A DNA stretch of 64,000 nt from NCBI RefSeq assembly GCF_003368325.1, contig NZ_CP031466.1, positions 2,418,001 to 2,482,000 of the forward strand. The letters run 5' to 3'. Shown in pieces: positions 1-9,035 of this stretch; position 1 is the first letter of the stretch, and each line of letters begins with the position of its first letter. Origin of the DNA: Paraburkholderia caffeinilytica. Lineage in GTDB: Bacteria; Pseudomonadota; Gammaproteobacteria; Burkholderiales; Burkholderiaceae. Made by a program: the position numbers and the translations under genes. The notes under the pieces were generated by a model, which had not been told where the DNA came from, did no database searches, and saw only the letters and a program-made list of their open reading frames with translations.

Positions 1-1353
1 CGACTTGAAGAACTGCGTGAAGATCACGTCGGCGCTCGGACGCGCGTTGATATTGCCGAAACCCAGCGGATGCTTCATCCAGTGGTTCGACCAGTAGCCG
101 TCGGACGGCACGCGCGACACCTGAAGATTCAGACCGGCTTGCGGCGCCACCTGCTGCAGGAACATCGCCATTTCAACCGACCCTTCGGCCGCCGGCGAAG
201 CGAAGATCTGGATCGGCGCGCTACCCACCTTGGCCTTCTGGAAATGGAACTTCGCCTTGTCCGGATCGAAGGCGCGTTGCGGCAAATCGGCCAGGTAGTA
301 CTTGTTGGTCGGATCGATCGGCTGGTCGTTGCCGATCGCGCCGTACCCCTGGAAGATCGCGCGGCGCATCTGCTCGCGATCCTGCAGATACATCATGCCT
401 CGCCGAAAATCGTCGTTGGCGGTAATGCCGCCTTCGTCGCGAACAATCAGGTCGGTGTACTCGCCCGTCTTCGTCTCCAGCACGCCGAAACCGCCGGCGC
501 TCTTGATCTGGGCGGTCGAGCGCGGGCTCACCGCATTGATCAGTTGCACGTCGCCCGAGAGCAGCGCGTTCACGCGCGCCGATTCGTCGCCGATACCGAT
601 CAGTTCGACTTCGTCCAGGTGCGGCAGGCCCGGCTTCCAGTAATTCGCGTTCTTCACGCCGACGGTACGCACGCCCGGCGAGAACTCCTTGAGCTTGAAC
701 GGGCCGGTGCCGACCGCCGTTTTGAAGTCCTTGGTGCCGTCCTTGATGATCTGGAAATGCGAGGTTGCGAGAATCACCGGCAGATCGGCGTTCGGACCTT
801 CCAGCGTGATCGTCACTTCGTTCGGGCCCGTCGCCTTCACTTCCTTGATCTGATCGGCCAGCGTCTTCGCTTTCGACGCCGTTGCCGGATCCTTATGGCG
901 CATGATCGAATACACGACGTCCGCCGGCGTGAACGGCTTGCCGTCGTGGAACTGCACGCCGGTGCGCAGCTTGGCGACCCACACCGTCGCATCCTTCGTA
1001 TCCAGCGAGGTGGCGAGCGCCATCTTCGCGCCGAGATGCGAATCGAGTTCGGTCAGGCAGTTGTAGAACATGAAGCCGCGCACGTAGTCGGTCCCGAGCG
1101 CGCCCTTTGCCGGGTCGAGCGTGTCGGAGGCCGAAGCGGACTGCGTCGCCACGCGGATCTTGCCGCCCTGCTTCGGCTTCGCTTGCGCCAATGCCGCGCC
1201 GCTCGCCGTCAGAAGACCGGCGCCCGTCACCGACATCATCCCGGCCGCGGCCATCGCGCGCAACACGCCGCGCCGCGACGCGCCTTTTGACGTCAACCGC
1301 TCCAGCTCGGTGCCGAGTTGAAAAGCGTCATGTTGTGAGGTTTCCTTATTCAT
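1..1353 (-). CDS. Peptide-type ABC transporter substrate-binding protein (partial, C-terminus cut by window edge)
   Basis: The reading frame starts at 1353 and is still open at base 1, giving 451 residues without a stop. The N-terminus carries a twin-arginine signal (SRRGVLR followed by a hydrophobic Ala/Gly-rich stretch ending near ALAQA), so export by Tat to the periplasm is likely. The mature part has the family 5 solute-binding pattern of DppA/OppA proteins: GGKIRVATQ at the start, LDPAKG, TELDSHLG, and VQFHDGKPFTPADVVYS, which is the classic motif of this family. A good ribosome site (GGAGAAG) precedes the ATG. It follows the FAD oxidoreductase gene at a 66-base gap on the same strand, so it probably delivers the substrate of that enzyme group. 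Permease and ATPase genes would be expected beyond the left edge. The ligand (peptide, polyamine or opine-like) cannot be told from sequence. Confidence 0.9.
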   Translation of the reverse strand, partial: MNKETSQHDAFQLGTELERLTSKGASRRGVLRAMAAAGMMSVTGAGLLTASGAALAQAKPKQGGKIRVATQSASASDTLDPAKGALGTDYVRGFMFYNCLTELDSHLGAKMALATSLDTKDATVWVAKLRTGVQFHDGKPFTPADVVYSIMRHKDPATASKAKTLADQIKEVKATGPNEVTITLEGPNADLPVILATSHFQIIKDGTKDFKTAVGTGPFKLKEFSPGVRTVGVKNANYWKPGLPHLDEVELIGIGDESARVNALLSGDVQLINAVSPRSTAQIKSAGGFGVLETKTGEYTDLIVRDEGGITANDDFRRGMMYLQDREQMRRAIFQGYGAIGNDQPIDPTNKYYLADLPQRAFDPDKAKFHFQKAKVGSAPIQIFASPAAEGSVEMAMFLQQVAPQAGLNLQVSRVPSDGYWSNHWMKHPLGFGNINARPSADVIFTQFFKS

Positions 1354-1419
1354 CGAACTTCTCCGCGAGGGTGACAGGGATAGCTGCGTGGTTTTAATGG
1401 CAAGTGCAACAGTGAAGAA

Positions 1420-2694
1420 TCAATAGAAAATGTCTTTGATGCGGTAATACGTCCCCACCAGCGGGAGGAACCAGGGTTTGCCGGTGTGGCCTGGAATCGC
1501 GGGCCATTCGGACTCGCGCCACGGGTTGCGCTCTTCGTGGCCGTCCATCACGTCGGCCATCACCTGGCCCATGTGCGTCGACATCTGCGTGCCGTGGCCG
1601 CTGTAACCCAGCGAGAAGTAAATCCCGTCGTGCTGACCGGCATGCGGCAGGCGGTCCGCGGTCATGTCCACGAGGCCGCCCCAGCAATAGTCGATGCGGG
1701 CATCGGCCAGCATCGGGAACATCGTGGCGAGCCCTTGCTGCAGAATCCTGCCGCTCTTCGCATCGGAGGGCCGCTCGGACGCCGTGAAGCGCGCACGGCC
1801 GCCAAACAGCAACCGCGAATCGGGCGTCACGCGGAAGTAGTTGTGCATCAACCGCGTGGTGGTGTACGCGCGGCGGTTCGGAAACACCTGTGCCAGCAGT
1901 TCCGGCGAGAGCGGTTCCGTCACGACGATGAACGAACCGACCGGCGCAAGCCGCCGCCGATACCAGCCGAACGGACCATGCCGGGACGGGCCGGTGGCGA
2001 TCAGCACCTGCTTCGCGCGCACTTCGCCGCGTGCCGTGGTGACCTTGAAGCCGCTGCCGTCCTTCGCGATCGCGCTAACCGCCGCGTTTTCATAGAGCTT
2101 CGCGCCGCGGCGAACCGCGGCATCGGCGAGTCCAACCGTGAACTTGCCCATGTGCATCTGGCCGCCGTGCCGTTGCAGCAATCCGCCGTAAAAACTGTCC
2201 GACTGGATTTCGCTGCGAATCTGTTCACGTCCGATCAGTTCGATATCCGTATCGACTTCGCGCCGGATCAACGCCGCCGTCTTCTCCAGATGCGCCAGGT
2301 GATGCGGTTTCGACGCCAGCTTGAGCTTGCCGGTCGCGCTGTAATTGCAATCGATGTTTTCCTCGCGAATCAGACGCTCGACCGTGTCGACCGCATCCGA
2401 AAACGCGCGGTAGCAGGCACTGGCCCGCTCCACGCCGAGTTGCGCGACCAGCGCGACGAAGTCCTGCGCGACGCCGGTATTGACCTGACCGCCGTTGCGC
2501 CCGGACGCGCCGCCGCCGATGCGCCCCGCGTCGAGCACCGTCACCGAGGCGCCGCGCTTGCCCAACGCCTGCGCCGCCGACAACCCGGTGAAGCCGCCGC
2601 CGATCACGACGACATCGGCCTGGCCCTCGACCGGACCTTCACACGCCGAAACGAACGGCGGCGCGGTGTCGAGCCAATAGGAATCGAGCTTCAT
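1420..2694 (-). CDS. FAD-dependent amine oxidoreductase (DAO family, PuuB-like)
   Basis: 424 residues from the ATG at 2694, which has an AAGGACA ribosome site; an upstream TTG at 2718 is less likely. The N-terminal Rossmann FAD site is clear (VVVIGGGFTGLSAAQAL, then a Glu/Asp-type strand end and GASGRNGGQV). The C-terminus holds the second FAD-contact region of D-amino-acid-oxidase-fold enzymes (WGGLVDMTADRLPHAG and GYSGHGTQMSTHMG). The length and these motifs fit gamma-glutamylputrescine oxidase-type enzymes (PuuB/OrdL), which oxidise a substituted amine to an aldehyde with release of ammonia and peroxide. The neighbouring aldehyde dehydrogenase and class III aminotransferase support amine catabolism. 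The exact substrate is inference; sarcosine-type oxidases share the fold. Confidence 0.85.
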   Translation of the reverse strand: MKLDSYWLDTAPPFVSACEGPVEGQADVVVIGGGFTGLSAAQALGKRGASVTVLDAGRIGGGASGRNGGQVNTGVAQDFVALVAQLGVERASACYRAFSDAVDTVERLIREENIDCNYSATGKLKLASKPHHLAHLEKTAALIRREVDTDIELIGREQIRSEIQSDSFYGGLLQRHGGQMHMGKFTVGLADAAVRRGAKLYENAAVSAIAKDGSGFKVTTARGEVRAKQVLIATGPSRHGPFGWYRRRLAPVGSFIVVTEPLSPELLAQVFPNRRAYTTTRLMHNYFRVTPDSRLLFGGRARFTASERPSDAKSGRILQQGLATMFPMLADARIDYCWGGLVDMTADRLPHAGQHDGIYFSLGYSGHGTQMSTHMGQVMADVMDGHEERNPWRESEWPAIPGHTGKPWFLPLVGTYYRIKDIFY

Positions 2695-2748
2695 CCGGTC
2701 TGTCCTTGAGATAGGCAATAAGCGAGGCGAACAATAGGCAAACGACGC

Positions 2749-3417
2749 TTACAGGCCGAGTTCCGCGGCCAGATGCGGAATGTCGTTGACTTCGTAGTAC
2801 TGGTAGTACGGCGTCGACGGTTCGTGGCCGCGCTTGACGAAGGCCTTGTGCTTGATGCCCATGTCGTGTGCGGTCATCAGGTCGTAGCGCAGGCTCGACG
2901 ACACGTGCAGCACGTCTTCCGGATTGCAGTTCAGCTGGTCGAACATGTATTCGAAACCTTGCATGCGCGGCTTGTACGACTGCGCCTGCTCGGCGGTGAA
3001 GACTGCGTGGAACGGCGCGCCGAGCTTGTCGACGTTGCTCTGGATCTGGTTGTTCGACGCGTTCGACAGAATCACCAGCTTGTACTTCTTCGCCAGACGC
3101 GAGACGCCTTCCGGCACATCCGGATGCGGACCCCAGGTCGGCACCGCCAGATAGATCTTCTCGGCTTCCTGCTCGTCGAACGCGACGTTCATGCGCTTGC
3201 ATGCGCGGCGCAACGCGTTGACCACCACGTCGCGATACGGCTTCCATGCGCCGAGCACTTCGTCGCGACGATAGCCCGCGTAGAACGCAACGAGCTTCTC
3301 CAGGTCGTCGCCTTGCAGCACGTGGCCGAACATTTCGCGGGTCATGTCAGCCATGCGAAATTTGGTGAGCGTGCCGTAGCAGTCGAAGGTGATGTACTTC
3401 GGTTCGAAATCGATCAT
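2749..3417 (-). CDS. HAD-superfamily hydrolase, type II haloacid dehalogenase-like
   Basis: 222 residues, the usual size of L-2-haloacid dehalogenases. Motif I is TFDCYGTLT (nucleophile Asp), motif II is VILSNAS, the conserved Lys lies in SYKPRMQGFEYM, and the acidic end motif is replaced by the haloacid-type VSSSLRYDLMTAHDMG. Haloacid-type enzymes use the Asp as a nucleophile on C-halogen carbon, but many annotated members act on other substrates. The ATG at 3417 has an AGGA site about nine bases upstream. The next gene, the FAD oxidoreductase, starts 54 bases downstream on the same strand, so the two are probably co-transcribed. What a dehalogenase-like protein does in an amine operon is not known to me. 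Confidence 0.85.
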   Translation of the reverse strand: MIDFEPKYITFDCYGTLTKFRMADMTREMFGHVLQGDDLEKLVAFYAGYRRDEVLGAWKPYRDVVVNALRRACKRMNVAFDEQEAEKIYLAVPTWGPHPDVPEGVSRLAKKYKLVILSNASNNQIQSNVDKLGAPFHAVFTAEQAQSYKPRMQGFEYMFDQLNCNPEDVLHVSSSLRYDLMTAHDMGIKHKAFVKRGHEPSTPYYQYYEVNDIPHLAAELGL

Positions 3418-3471
3418 GGTGCAGTCCTATCGTGGTGGTGAACCCACATTGAGTTCAGTGGCGAAAACAGC

Positions 3472-3510
3472 GTTGCATGGGACCGGAGTCAGTGCTTTCC
3501 ACTCACTCCG
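3472..3510. repeat. REP-like palindromic element, copy A, in the 345-bp gap before the aldehyde dehydrogenase
   Basis: The stretch begins TTGCATGGGACCGG and forms a hairpin: CGGAGTCAGTG, loop CTTTC, then CACTCACTCCG, an 11-bp stem with one mismatch. The same TTGCATGGGACCGG lead-in and a similar GGAGT...ACTCC palindrome occur at 47591-47655. The rest of 3418-3762 shows no convincing gene; its middle part (about 3535-3575) is locally AT-rich and may hold the promoter for the HAD/FAD/binding-protein genes. Confidence 0.55.
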
Positions 3511-3762
3511 CCCGACAGGGATAGCTCATTCCTGTAAAAGATTTAATCAGCGCAAAAACATAGATGTTCCTGATTCGGGCGCCACGGATGACACAAACCA
3601 TGCGTTTTGAGGCCGCTGCGCAGCACAGTCTGCGGTGGACGGGCTGGAAGCCCCGTCCGTATTGGCGTTGCCGGATTCGTGCTGAGCGGTTCGCTGGCGG
3701 GCCGGTGAAGCCCAAACCCATCGAGCCGTGTACGGGTTTCTGCTTAGGAAGCCTTGCTACCA

Positions 3763-5289
3763 TCAAGGCCGCAGGTCGATCAGCACGCTCTTGAAGCGCA
3801 GGTTCGCTTCGTAAGCCTGGCGGCCGAGGTCCTTGCCGATGCCGGAGCGCTTGTAGCCGCCGGTAGGGATCATGAAATCGGAGGTGCGGCCGTAGCGGTT
3901 GACCCAGACCGTGCCCGCTTCGAGGCCGCGCACGAAGCGCAGCGCCCGGCCGAGGTCCGCGGTATGCACGCCGGCCGCAAGGCCATACTCGGGATGCTGG
4001 GCGAGCGCGAGCGCTTCTTCTTCGGTATCGAAGGTCTGCAGCGTCAGCACGGGGCCGAACACTTCTTCGCGCACGGCTTCGGAGTGGGCGGTGACGTCCG
4101 TGAGCAAGGTGGGGGTATAGAACGCGCCACTCGATGCACCGGCCGCCCCGCTATCCGCCCGCACGCCGCCGAAGCGCAGCGTCGCGCCCGCCTCCAGCGT
4201 GCGTCCCACGATCCCTTCGATGCGCGCCGCCTGTGGCGCCGAGATGATCGGCGACAGCGTAGTGCCGGCAGCCCACGTCGCACCGGGTTTCAACTCGGCG
4301 AAGACCTTGCCGATGCGCTCGGCAAGCGGCTCCGCCAGGCTTCGCTCGACCAGCAGCCGCGAGCCCGCCACGCACACCTGGCCCGCATTGCCGGTGATGG
4401 CGCCGGCGATCCGCCGCGCCACGTCGTCGAGACGCGGGGCGTCGGCGAACACGATTTGCGGGCTCTTGCCGCCCAGTTCGAGCGTGACCGGCTTGGTGCC
4501 GCTGTTGGCGCAGGCCGCCATGATCGCGGCGCCCGTGCGTGTGGAACCGGTGAAGGTCACCTTGCTGATCTTCGGATGGCGCACCAGCTCGTCGCCGGTG
4601 ACACGGCCGTCGCCCTGAATCACGTTGAAGATGCCGGCCGGCACGCCCGCCTGAACGGCCAGCTCGGCGAGCCGCAACGCCGAGAACGGCGTCATCTCCG
4701 ATGGCTTCAGCACGACGGCGTTGCCCGCCGCCAGAGCGGGCGCGATCTTCCACGACGCCATCACCAGCGGGAAATTCCATGGCGCGATGGCCCCGATCAC
4801 GCCGTACGGCTCGGCGATCGTCATGCCGAGGTGGTCGTGATCGGTCGCGGCCACGTCGCCACCCAGCTTGTCGGCGAACTCGGCATAGAAGCGGATGCCT
4901 TCGGCGGTGAACGGCACGTCCCAGCCAATCGCCTGAGCAATCGGTCGCGTCGAACCGAGCGCTTCCAGACGGCCCAGGTACGGCGCGTCGGCTTCGACCA
5001 GCTCGGCAAAACGGCGCAGGATCTTCGCTCGCTCACGCGGCGCCATGCGCGCCCAGCCGCTTGTTCTGAAAGCCTGCCAGGCGTTCTCCACCGCGCGGTC
5101 CACCATCCCGGCGCCGGCCAGCGGAACGGAGGCGTAGATCACGCCGTCAGAAGGGCGCGCCACCTCGATGCGACGCTCGCCGCCGTGCTGGCCGCCATGT
5201 TCACCGCCGCGCTCGCTCGCGTCGACATACTCGCCGCCGATGAAATGCCCGCTGCGAATCGCGACGTCGTCCGGATTGAAGCTGTCCAT
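3763..5289 (-). CDS. NAD(P)-dependent aldehyde dehydrogenase
   Basis: 508 residues from the ATG at 5289 (ribosome site AGGAAA); the frame continues upstream without a better start. All ALDH signatures are present: APWNFPL for cofactor and oxyanion contacts, KVTFTGSTRTG, catalytic Glu271 in LELGGKSP, nucleophile Cys306 in NAGQVCVAGSR, and EVFGPVL. The closest functional type by context is the PuuC/AldA group that oxidises aminoaldehydes formed by PuuB-like oxidases, and it lies in the same strand group as such an oxidase. A His/Gly-rich stretch (GGEHGGQHGGE, residues 28-37) near the N-terminus is unusual. The gene is 345 bases from the HAD gene, so it may have its own transcript. Confidence 0.92.
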   Translation of the reverse strand: MDSFNPDDVAIRSGHFIGGEYVDASERGGEHGGQHGGERRIEVARPSDGVIYASVPLAGAGMVDRAVENAWQAFRTSGWARMAPRERAKILRRFAELVEADAPYLGRLEALGSTRPIAQAIGWDVPFTAEGIRFYAEFADKLGGDVAATDHDHLGMTIAEPYGVIGAIAPWNFPLVMASWKIAPALAAGNAVVLKPSEMTPFSALRLAELAVQAGVPAGIFNVIQGDGRVTGDELVRHPKISKVTFTGSTRTGAAIMAACANSGTKPVTLELGGKSPQIVFADAPRLDDVARRIAGAITGNAGQVCVAGSRLLVERSLAEPLAERIGKVFAELKPGATWAAGTTLSPIISAPQAARIEGIVGRTLEAGATLRFGGVRADSGAAGASSGAFYTPTLLTDVTAHSEAVREEVFGPVLTLQTFDTEEEALALAQHPEYGLAAGVHTADLGRALRFVRGLEAGTVWVNRYGRTSDFMIPTGGYKRSGIGKDLGRQAYEANLRFKSVLIDLRP

Positions 5290-5568
5290 GAGAAAGGTTT
5301 CCTGTGTGACTGGCTGATAATCCCGGGCGACGTATCCTCGCCACGCCGCCGCCATGACAAAATCGTAGAGCCGCAGGCGCGGCATATATCGCCGACAAAA
5401 ATCCCCGCGCAGCAGAACACGCTTGTAATACGCGGTGAAACGCGGCGTTTTGCATCGATTTTCGATGCGGCCCTTTCCGGCGGCCCGGATAAAAAGATCG
5501 TCCTAGTCACATCGCGCACCGGATGACAAAGTGACGGCGTAAGCCTTCAGCCATCCAGGGAGTACGGC

Positions 5569-6468
5569 GTGTCCGATTCGATTACCTACAGACGCTTTAC
5601 CCACGACGACATCGCCGCCGCGCACGCGCTGACGGTCGAGCTCAAATGGCCGCATCGCGCGGACGACTGGAGATTCGTGGCGCTGCTGGGCGTGGGTTTC
5701 GTCGCGGAAGATGCGAGCGGCGTGATCGGCACGGCGTTGTGCTGGAAATACGGCGCCGACCGCGCCTCGCTGGGAATGGTGATCGTCTCCCCCGAGCAGC
5801 AGGGGCGCGGCATCGGCAGGAAACTGATGGAGCTGGTGCTGGAAGAACTCGGCGGCCGGGTCACGTTTTTGCACGCCACCACCGCCGGCCAGCCTTTGTA
5901 TGAAAAGCTCGGCTTTCGCGCGGTCGGCACGCTCGATCAGCATCAGGGCGCCGCCTTCCAGCCGCCCCTGGTTTCGTTGCCGCCCGGCGAACGCCTGCGC
6001 CCGCTCGGTTCGAGCGATACGGCGCGGCTGGTCGAACTGGCCTCGCAGGCAAGCGGCCTGGACCGAGGAGAAGTCTTGCCGGCACTATTGAGCGCCGCCG
6101 ACGGCATCGCCCTCGACCGCGACGGCGAACTGGTCGGCTTTGCCCTGTTTCGCCGCTTCGGCCGGGGCTTTGCGATCGGACCGGTGGTCGCGCCCGAGTC
6201 GGAGGATTCGAGCCGCGCCAAAGCGCTGATCAGCCACTGGCTCGCGCTGAACGAAGGCGTGTTCGTGCGCATCGATACGCCGGGAGAGAGCGGGCTGACC
6301 GAATGGCTGGAACAGTTGGGGCTGCCGCGCGTGGATACGGTCGTCAAAATGGTTCGGCATGCGGCGCCCGCCGACCTTGCGGCTTCAGGCAATGCCGGCA
6401 CCCGTGGCGCCGCCGGCAAGAACGCGCCCTATCTGCAATACGGCATCATCAATCAGGCGATCTGCTGA
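5569..6468 (+). CDS. GNAT-family N-acetyltransferase with tandem GNAT halves
   Basis: 299 residues from a GTG start at 5569 with an AGGGAG ribosome site. The first half is a standard GNAT domain: the acetyl-CoA loop is VSPEQQGRGIGRKLM and the following helix ends in LYEKLGFRAVGT. The second half (about residues 150-290) has the weaker pattern of a GNAT-like domain (FALFRRFGRGFAIGPVVAP) seen in two-domain bacterial acetyltransferases. It is divergent from the aldehyde dehydrogenase, and the GhrA-like gene starts six bases after its stop, so the two are one transcript. The acceptor is unknown; a polyamine or amino-acid derivative would fit the neighbourhood but is not shown. Confidence 0.85.
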   Translation: MSDSITYRRFTHDDIAAAHALTVELKWPHRADDWRFVALLGVGFVAEDASGVIGTALCWKYGADRASLGMVIVSPEQQGRGIGRKLMELVLEELGGRVTFLHATTAGQPLYEKLGFRAVGTLDQHQGAAFQPPLVSLPPGERLRPLGSSDTARLVELASQASGLDRGEVLPALLSAADGIALDRDGELVGFALFRRFGRGFAIGPVVAPESEDSSRAKALISHWLALNEGVFVRIDTPGESGLTEWLEQLGLPRVDTVVKMVRHAAPADLAASGNAGTRGAAGKNAPYLQYGIINQAIC

Positions 6469-6474
6469 TCCATC

Positions 6475-7401
6475 ATGGCCTTCCTTTATAAAGCCGACCC
6501 GGCGCGCGGCGCGCAATGGGCCAAACTCTTCGCGCAGAAAGCACCGAACCTGCCGTTCCACGTCTGGCCCGATCTCGGCGACCCGGCCGCGATCCGCTAC
6601 CTCGCCGCCTGGCAGCCGCCGGAGGACCCCACCCGCACCTTCCCGAACCTCGAGATCGTGTTCTCGGTCGGCGCGGGCATCGACCAGTTCGACCTGTCAG
6701 GCGTGCCAGCCCATATCCCGGTCGTGCGGATGATCGAGCCGGGCATTATTGAAGGGATGATCGAGTACGTCACGCAAGCCGTGCTGACGATCCATCGCGA
6801 TCTGTTCGACTATGGTCTCCAGCAACAGCAGCAGGTCTGGCGCGAAGTGCCCGCCAAGCCGGCCAGCGCACGCCGCATCGGCGTGCTGGGGCTCGGCGTG
6901 CTGGGCACCGCCGTGCTGGAAAAGCTGCGGCTCTTCGGCTTTGCCTGCGCGGGGTGGAGCCGTTCGCCGCGCGAGATCGAGGGCGTCGATTGCTATGCGG
7001 GTGAAGGCGGGCTGGATGCGTTTCTTGCCCGCACCGACATCCTGATCTGCCTGTTGCCGCTCACGCCCGCCACACGCGGCCTGCTCGATGCCGATCTGTT
7101 CGCGAAGCTGCCGCGCGGCGCGTCGCTGATTCAAACGGGACGCGGTCCGCATCTGAATCAGCCCGATCTGCTCGCGGCCCTGGACAGCGGCCAGTTGCAC
7201 AACGCTATTCTCGACGTCACCGATCCCGAGCCGCTGCCCGCCGGTCATCCGTTGTGGACGCACCCACGTGTGCGCATCACGCCCCATATCGCCAGCGCAA
7301 CGCGGCCCGAGAGCGCGGTCGACGTGGTGCTCGAGAATCTGCGCCGCCATCGCGAAGGCCTGCCGATGCTCGGCCAAGTTGACCGGGCGCAGGGATATTG
7401 A
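6475..7401 (+). CDS. ghrA: Glyoxylate/hydroxypyruvate reductase A-like dehydrogenase
   Basis: 308 residues, the size of GhrA. It belongs to the D-isomer-specific 2-hydroxyacid dehydrogenases: the NAD(P) site is IGVLGLGVLGTAVLEKL, followed by the family motifs LICLLPLTPATRGLLDADLF, LPRGASLIQTGRGPHLNQPDLLAAL and HPRVRITPHIAS with the catalytic Arg, Glu and His region. The N-terminal part (VWPDLGDPAAIRYLAAWQPPE and FSVGAGIDQF) is typical of the GhrA branch. It would reduce glyoxylate or hydroxypyruvate with NADPH in the cytoplasm. The gene follows the acetyltransferase at six bases and has no clear ribosome site of its own, which suggests translational coupling. Confidence 0.88.
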   Translation: MAFLYKADPARGAQWAKLFAQKAPNLPFHVWPDLGDPAAIRYLAAWQPPEDPTRTFPNLEIVFSVGAGIDQFDLSGVPAHIPVVRMIEPGIIEGMIEYVTQAVLTIHRDLFDYGLQQQQQVWREVPAKPASARRIGVLGLGVLGTAVLEKLRLFGFACAGWSRSPREIEGVDCYAGEGGLDAFLARTDILICLLPLTPATRGLLDADLFAKLPRGASLIQTGRGPHLNQPDLLAALDSGQLHNAILDVTDPEPLPAGHPLWTHPRVRITPHIASATRPESAVDVVLENLRRHREGLPMLGQVDRAQGY

Positions 7402-7449
7402 AAGTGGCGCGCAATGGAGCGCCCATCCGGCGCGGCTTTTCAGCGTCCG

Positions 7450-7484
7450 CAGCAGAAAATGCTGAGGCCGCGCATCAAAACGCG
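7450..7484. promoter_or_regulatory. Conserved 35-bp upstream block with palindrome CAGCA-N5-TGCTG (copy 1)
   Basis: CAGCAGAAAATGCTG is followed by GGCCGCGCATC, an A-run and CGCG. Almost the same block is found at 39195-39230 in front of gabD. Here it lies 101 bases before the aminotransferase start. A shared block in front of two genes of one catabolic route suggests a binding site for a common regulator; the Lrp-type regulator next to the aminotransferase is one candidate. Because the block ends in GC-rich arms around an A-run, part of it could also act as a terminator for the upstream gene. Confidence 0.5.
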
Positions 7485-7584
7485 TCGGACGCGCTTTTCG
7501 GACAATTGTTTAGGTGAGCAGGCGATCGCCCTGGGTCAGTAGTATGGAACGGTCAACAGCCCTTCCCCGCGACGAGAAACCATC

Positions 7585-8982
7585 ATGCCGATTCATTCGC
7601 TCATCGAAGCCGACCGCAAGCATCTGATTCACCCCGTCATCAACTACCGTCAGCACGAAGCCCGCGGCGTCACCGTGCTCGAGTCCGCCAGTGGCGCGTT
7701 CCTGCGCGACGCGGCCGGCAACGAGCTGCTCGACGCCTTCTCCGGCCTCTGGTGCGTCAATGTGGGCTACGGCCAGCAAAGCATTGTCGACGTCGCCACT
7801 GAGCAGATGAAGAAACTGCCCTACGCGACCAGCTATTTCCATTTCGGCTCGGCTCCGGCGATCGAACTGGCGCAAAAGCTGGTGGAGGTATCGCCCGCTT
7901 CGCTGCAACACGTGTATTTCACGCTCGGCGGGTCCGATGCCGTCGATTCGGCCATCCGTTTCATCACGCACTACTTCAACGCGACCGGGCGGCCGTCGAA
8001 GAAGCACATCATCGCGCTGCAACGCGGCTACCACGGCTCCTCGACGATGGGCGCGGGGCTCACCGCGCTGCCCGCGTTTCACCGCAATTTCGATCTGCCG
8101 CTGCCGACCCAGCATCATCTGCCGTCGCCGTACGCGTACCGCAACGATTTCGCCAGCGACGCCGCCTTGATCGCCGCCTCGGTGGCCGCGCTCGAAGCGA
8201 AGGTGGCCGAACTCGGCGCGGACAACGTCGCGGCCTTCTTCTGCGAACCGATCCAGGGCTCGGGCGGCGTAGTCGTGCCGCCGGTCGGCTGGTTGAAAGC
8301 AATGCGCGAAAGCTGCCGCAAGCTCGGCATTCTGTTCGTCGCCGATGAAGTCATCACCGGTTTCGGACGCACGGGTCCGTTGTTCGCGTGCCAGGGCGAA
8401 AACGTCGAACCGGACCTGATGACGGTGGCGAAGGGGTTGACCGCCGGCTATGCGCCGATGGGCGCCGTGCTGATGTCTGACGAAATCTACCAGGGTATCG
8501 CCGACGGCGACGCCGAGGCGATCGTCGGCCACGGCCATACGTATTCGGCGCATCCGGTCAGCGCGGCGATCGGTCTCGAAGTGCTGCGCCTGTACCACGA
8601 AGGCGGCCTGCTCGCGAACGGCGTGGCGCGCGGCCCGCGTTTCGCCCGCGGCCTCGACGCTTTGCTCGCGCATCCGCTGGTGGGCGACTCGCGCCATCGC
8701 GGCCTGCTCGGCGCGCTCGAACTGGTCTCGGACAAAGACACCAAGGCCGGTTTCGATCCATCGCTGAAACTGTCCGAGCGGATCGCAGCTGCGGCGTATG
8801 AAAACCGCCTGATCTTCCGCGCCTTCGGCGACAATATTCTCGGCTTTGCACCGGCGCTGTCGTACACCGAGGCCGAGTTCGATCTGATGTTCGAACGCCT
8901 CGAAAAAACCCTCGACGACGTTCTGGCGCAAGCCGATGTCCGGGCCGCGCTGAAGGTCAAGATTCATGCCGCTGCGTGCTAG
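7585..8982 (+). CDS. Class III omega-aminotransferase (SpuC-like polyamine:pyruvate aminotransferase)
   Basis: 465 residues. The fold-type I class III motifs are complete: FTLGGSDAVDSAIRF for the phosphate site, FVADEVITGFGRTG with the PLP-binding Asp254, and the Schiff-base Lys283 in TVAKGLTAGYAPMGAVLM. The N-terminal GLWCVNVGYG and the HPVINYRQHEARG opening are typical of the SpuC/YgjG-like diamine aminotransferases, which move an amino group from putrescine, cadaverine or beta-alanine-type donors to pyruvate. The Lrp-type regulator gene follows 53 bases after the stop and may control it. Substrate choice between putrescine, GABA and beta-alanine cannot be settled from sequence alone. Confidence 0.88.
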   Translation: MPIHSLIEADRKHLIHPVINYRQHEARGVTVLESASGAFLRDAAGNELLDAFSGLWCVNVGYGQQSIVDVATEQMKKLPYATSYFHFGSAPAIELAQKLVEVSPASLQHVYFTLGGSDAVDSAIRFITHYFNATGRPSKKHIIALQRGYHGSSTMGAGLTALPAFHRNFDLPLPTQHHLPSPYAYRNDFASDAALIAASVAALEAKVAELGADNVAAFFCEPIQGSGGVVVPPVGWLKAMRESCRKLGILFVADEVITGFGRTGPLFACQGENVEPDLMTVAKGLTAGYAPMGAVLMSDEIYQGIADGDAEAIVGHGHTYSAHPVSAAIGLEVLRLYHEGGLLANGVARGPRFARGLDALLAHPLVGDSRHRGLLGALELVSDKDTKAGFDPSLKLSERIAAAAYENRLIFRAFGDNILGFAPALSYTEAEFDLMFERLEKTLDDVLAQADVRAALKVKIHAAAC

Positions 8983-9035
8983 AGTAGAGGACTGTTCCAG
9001 ACCCTTTCACCCATCGCCGGAGCGATAACGTTACG

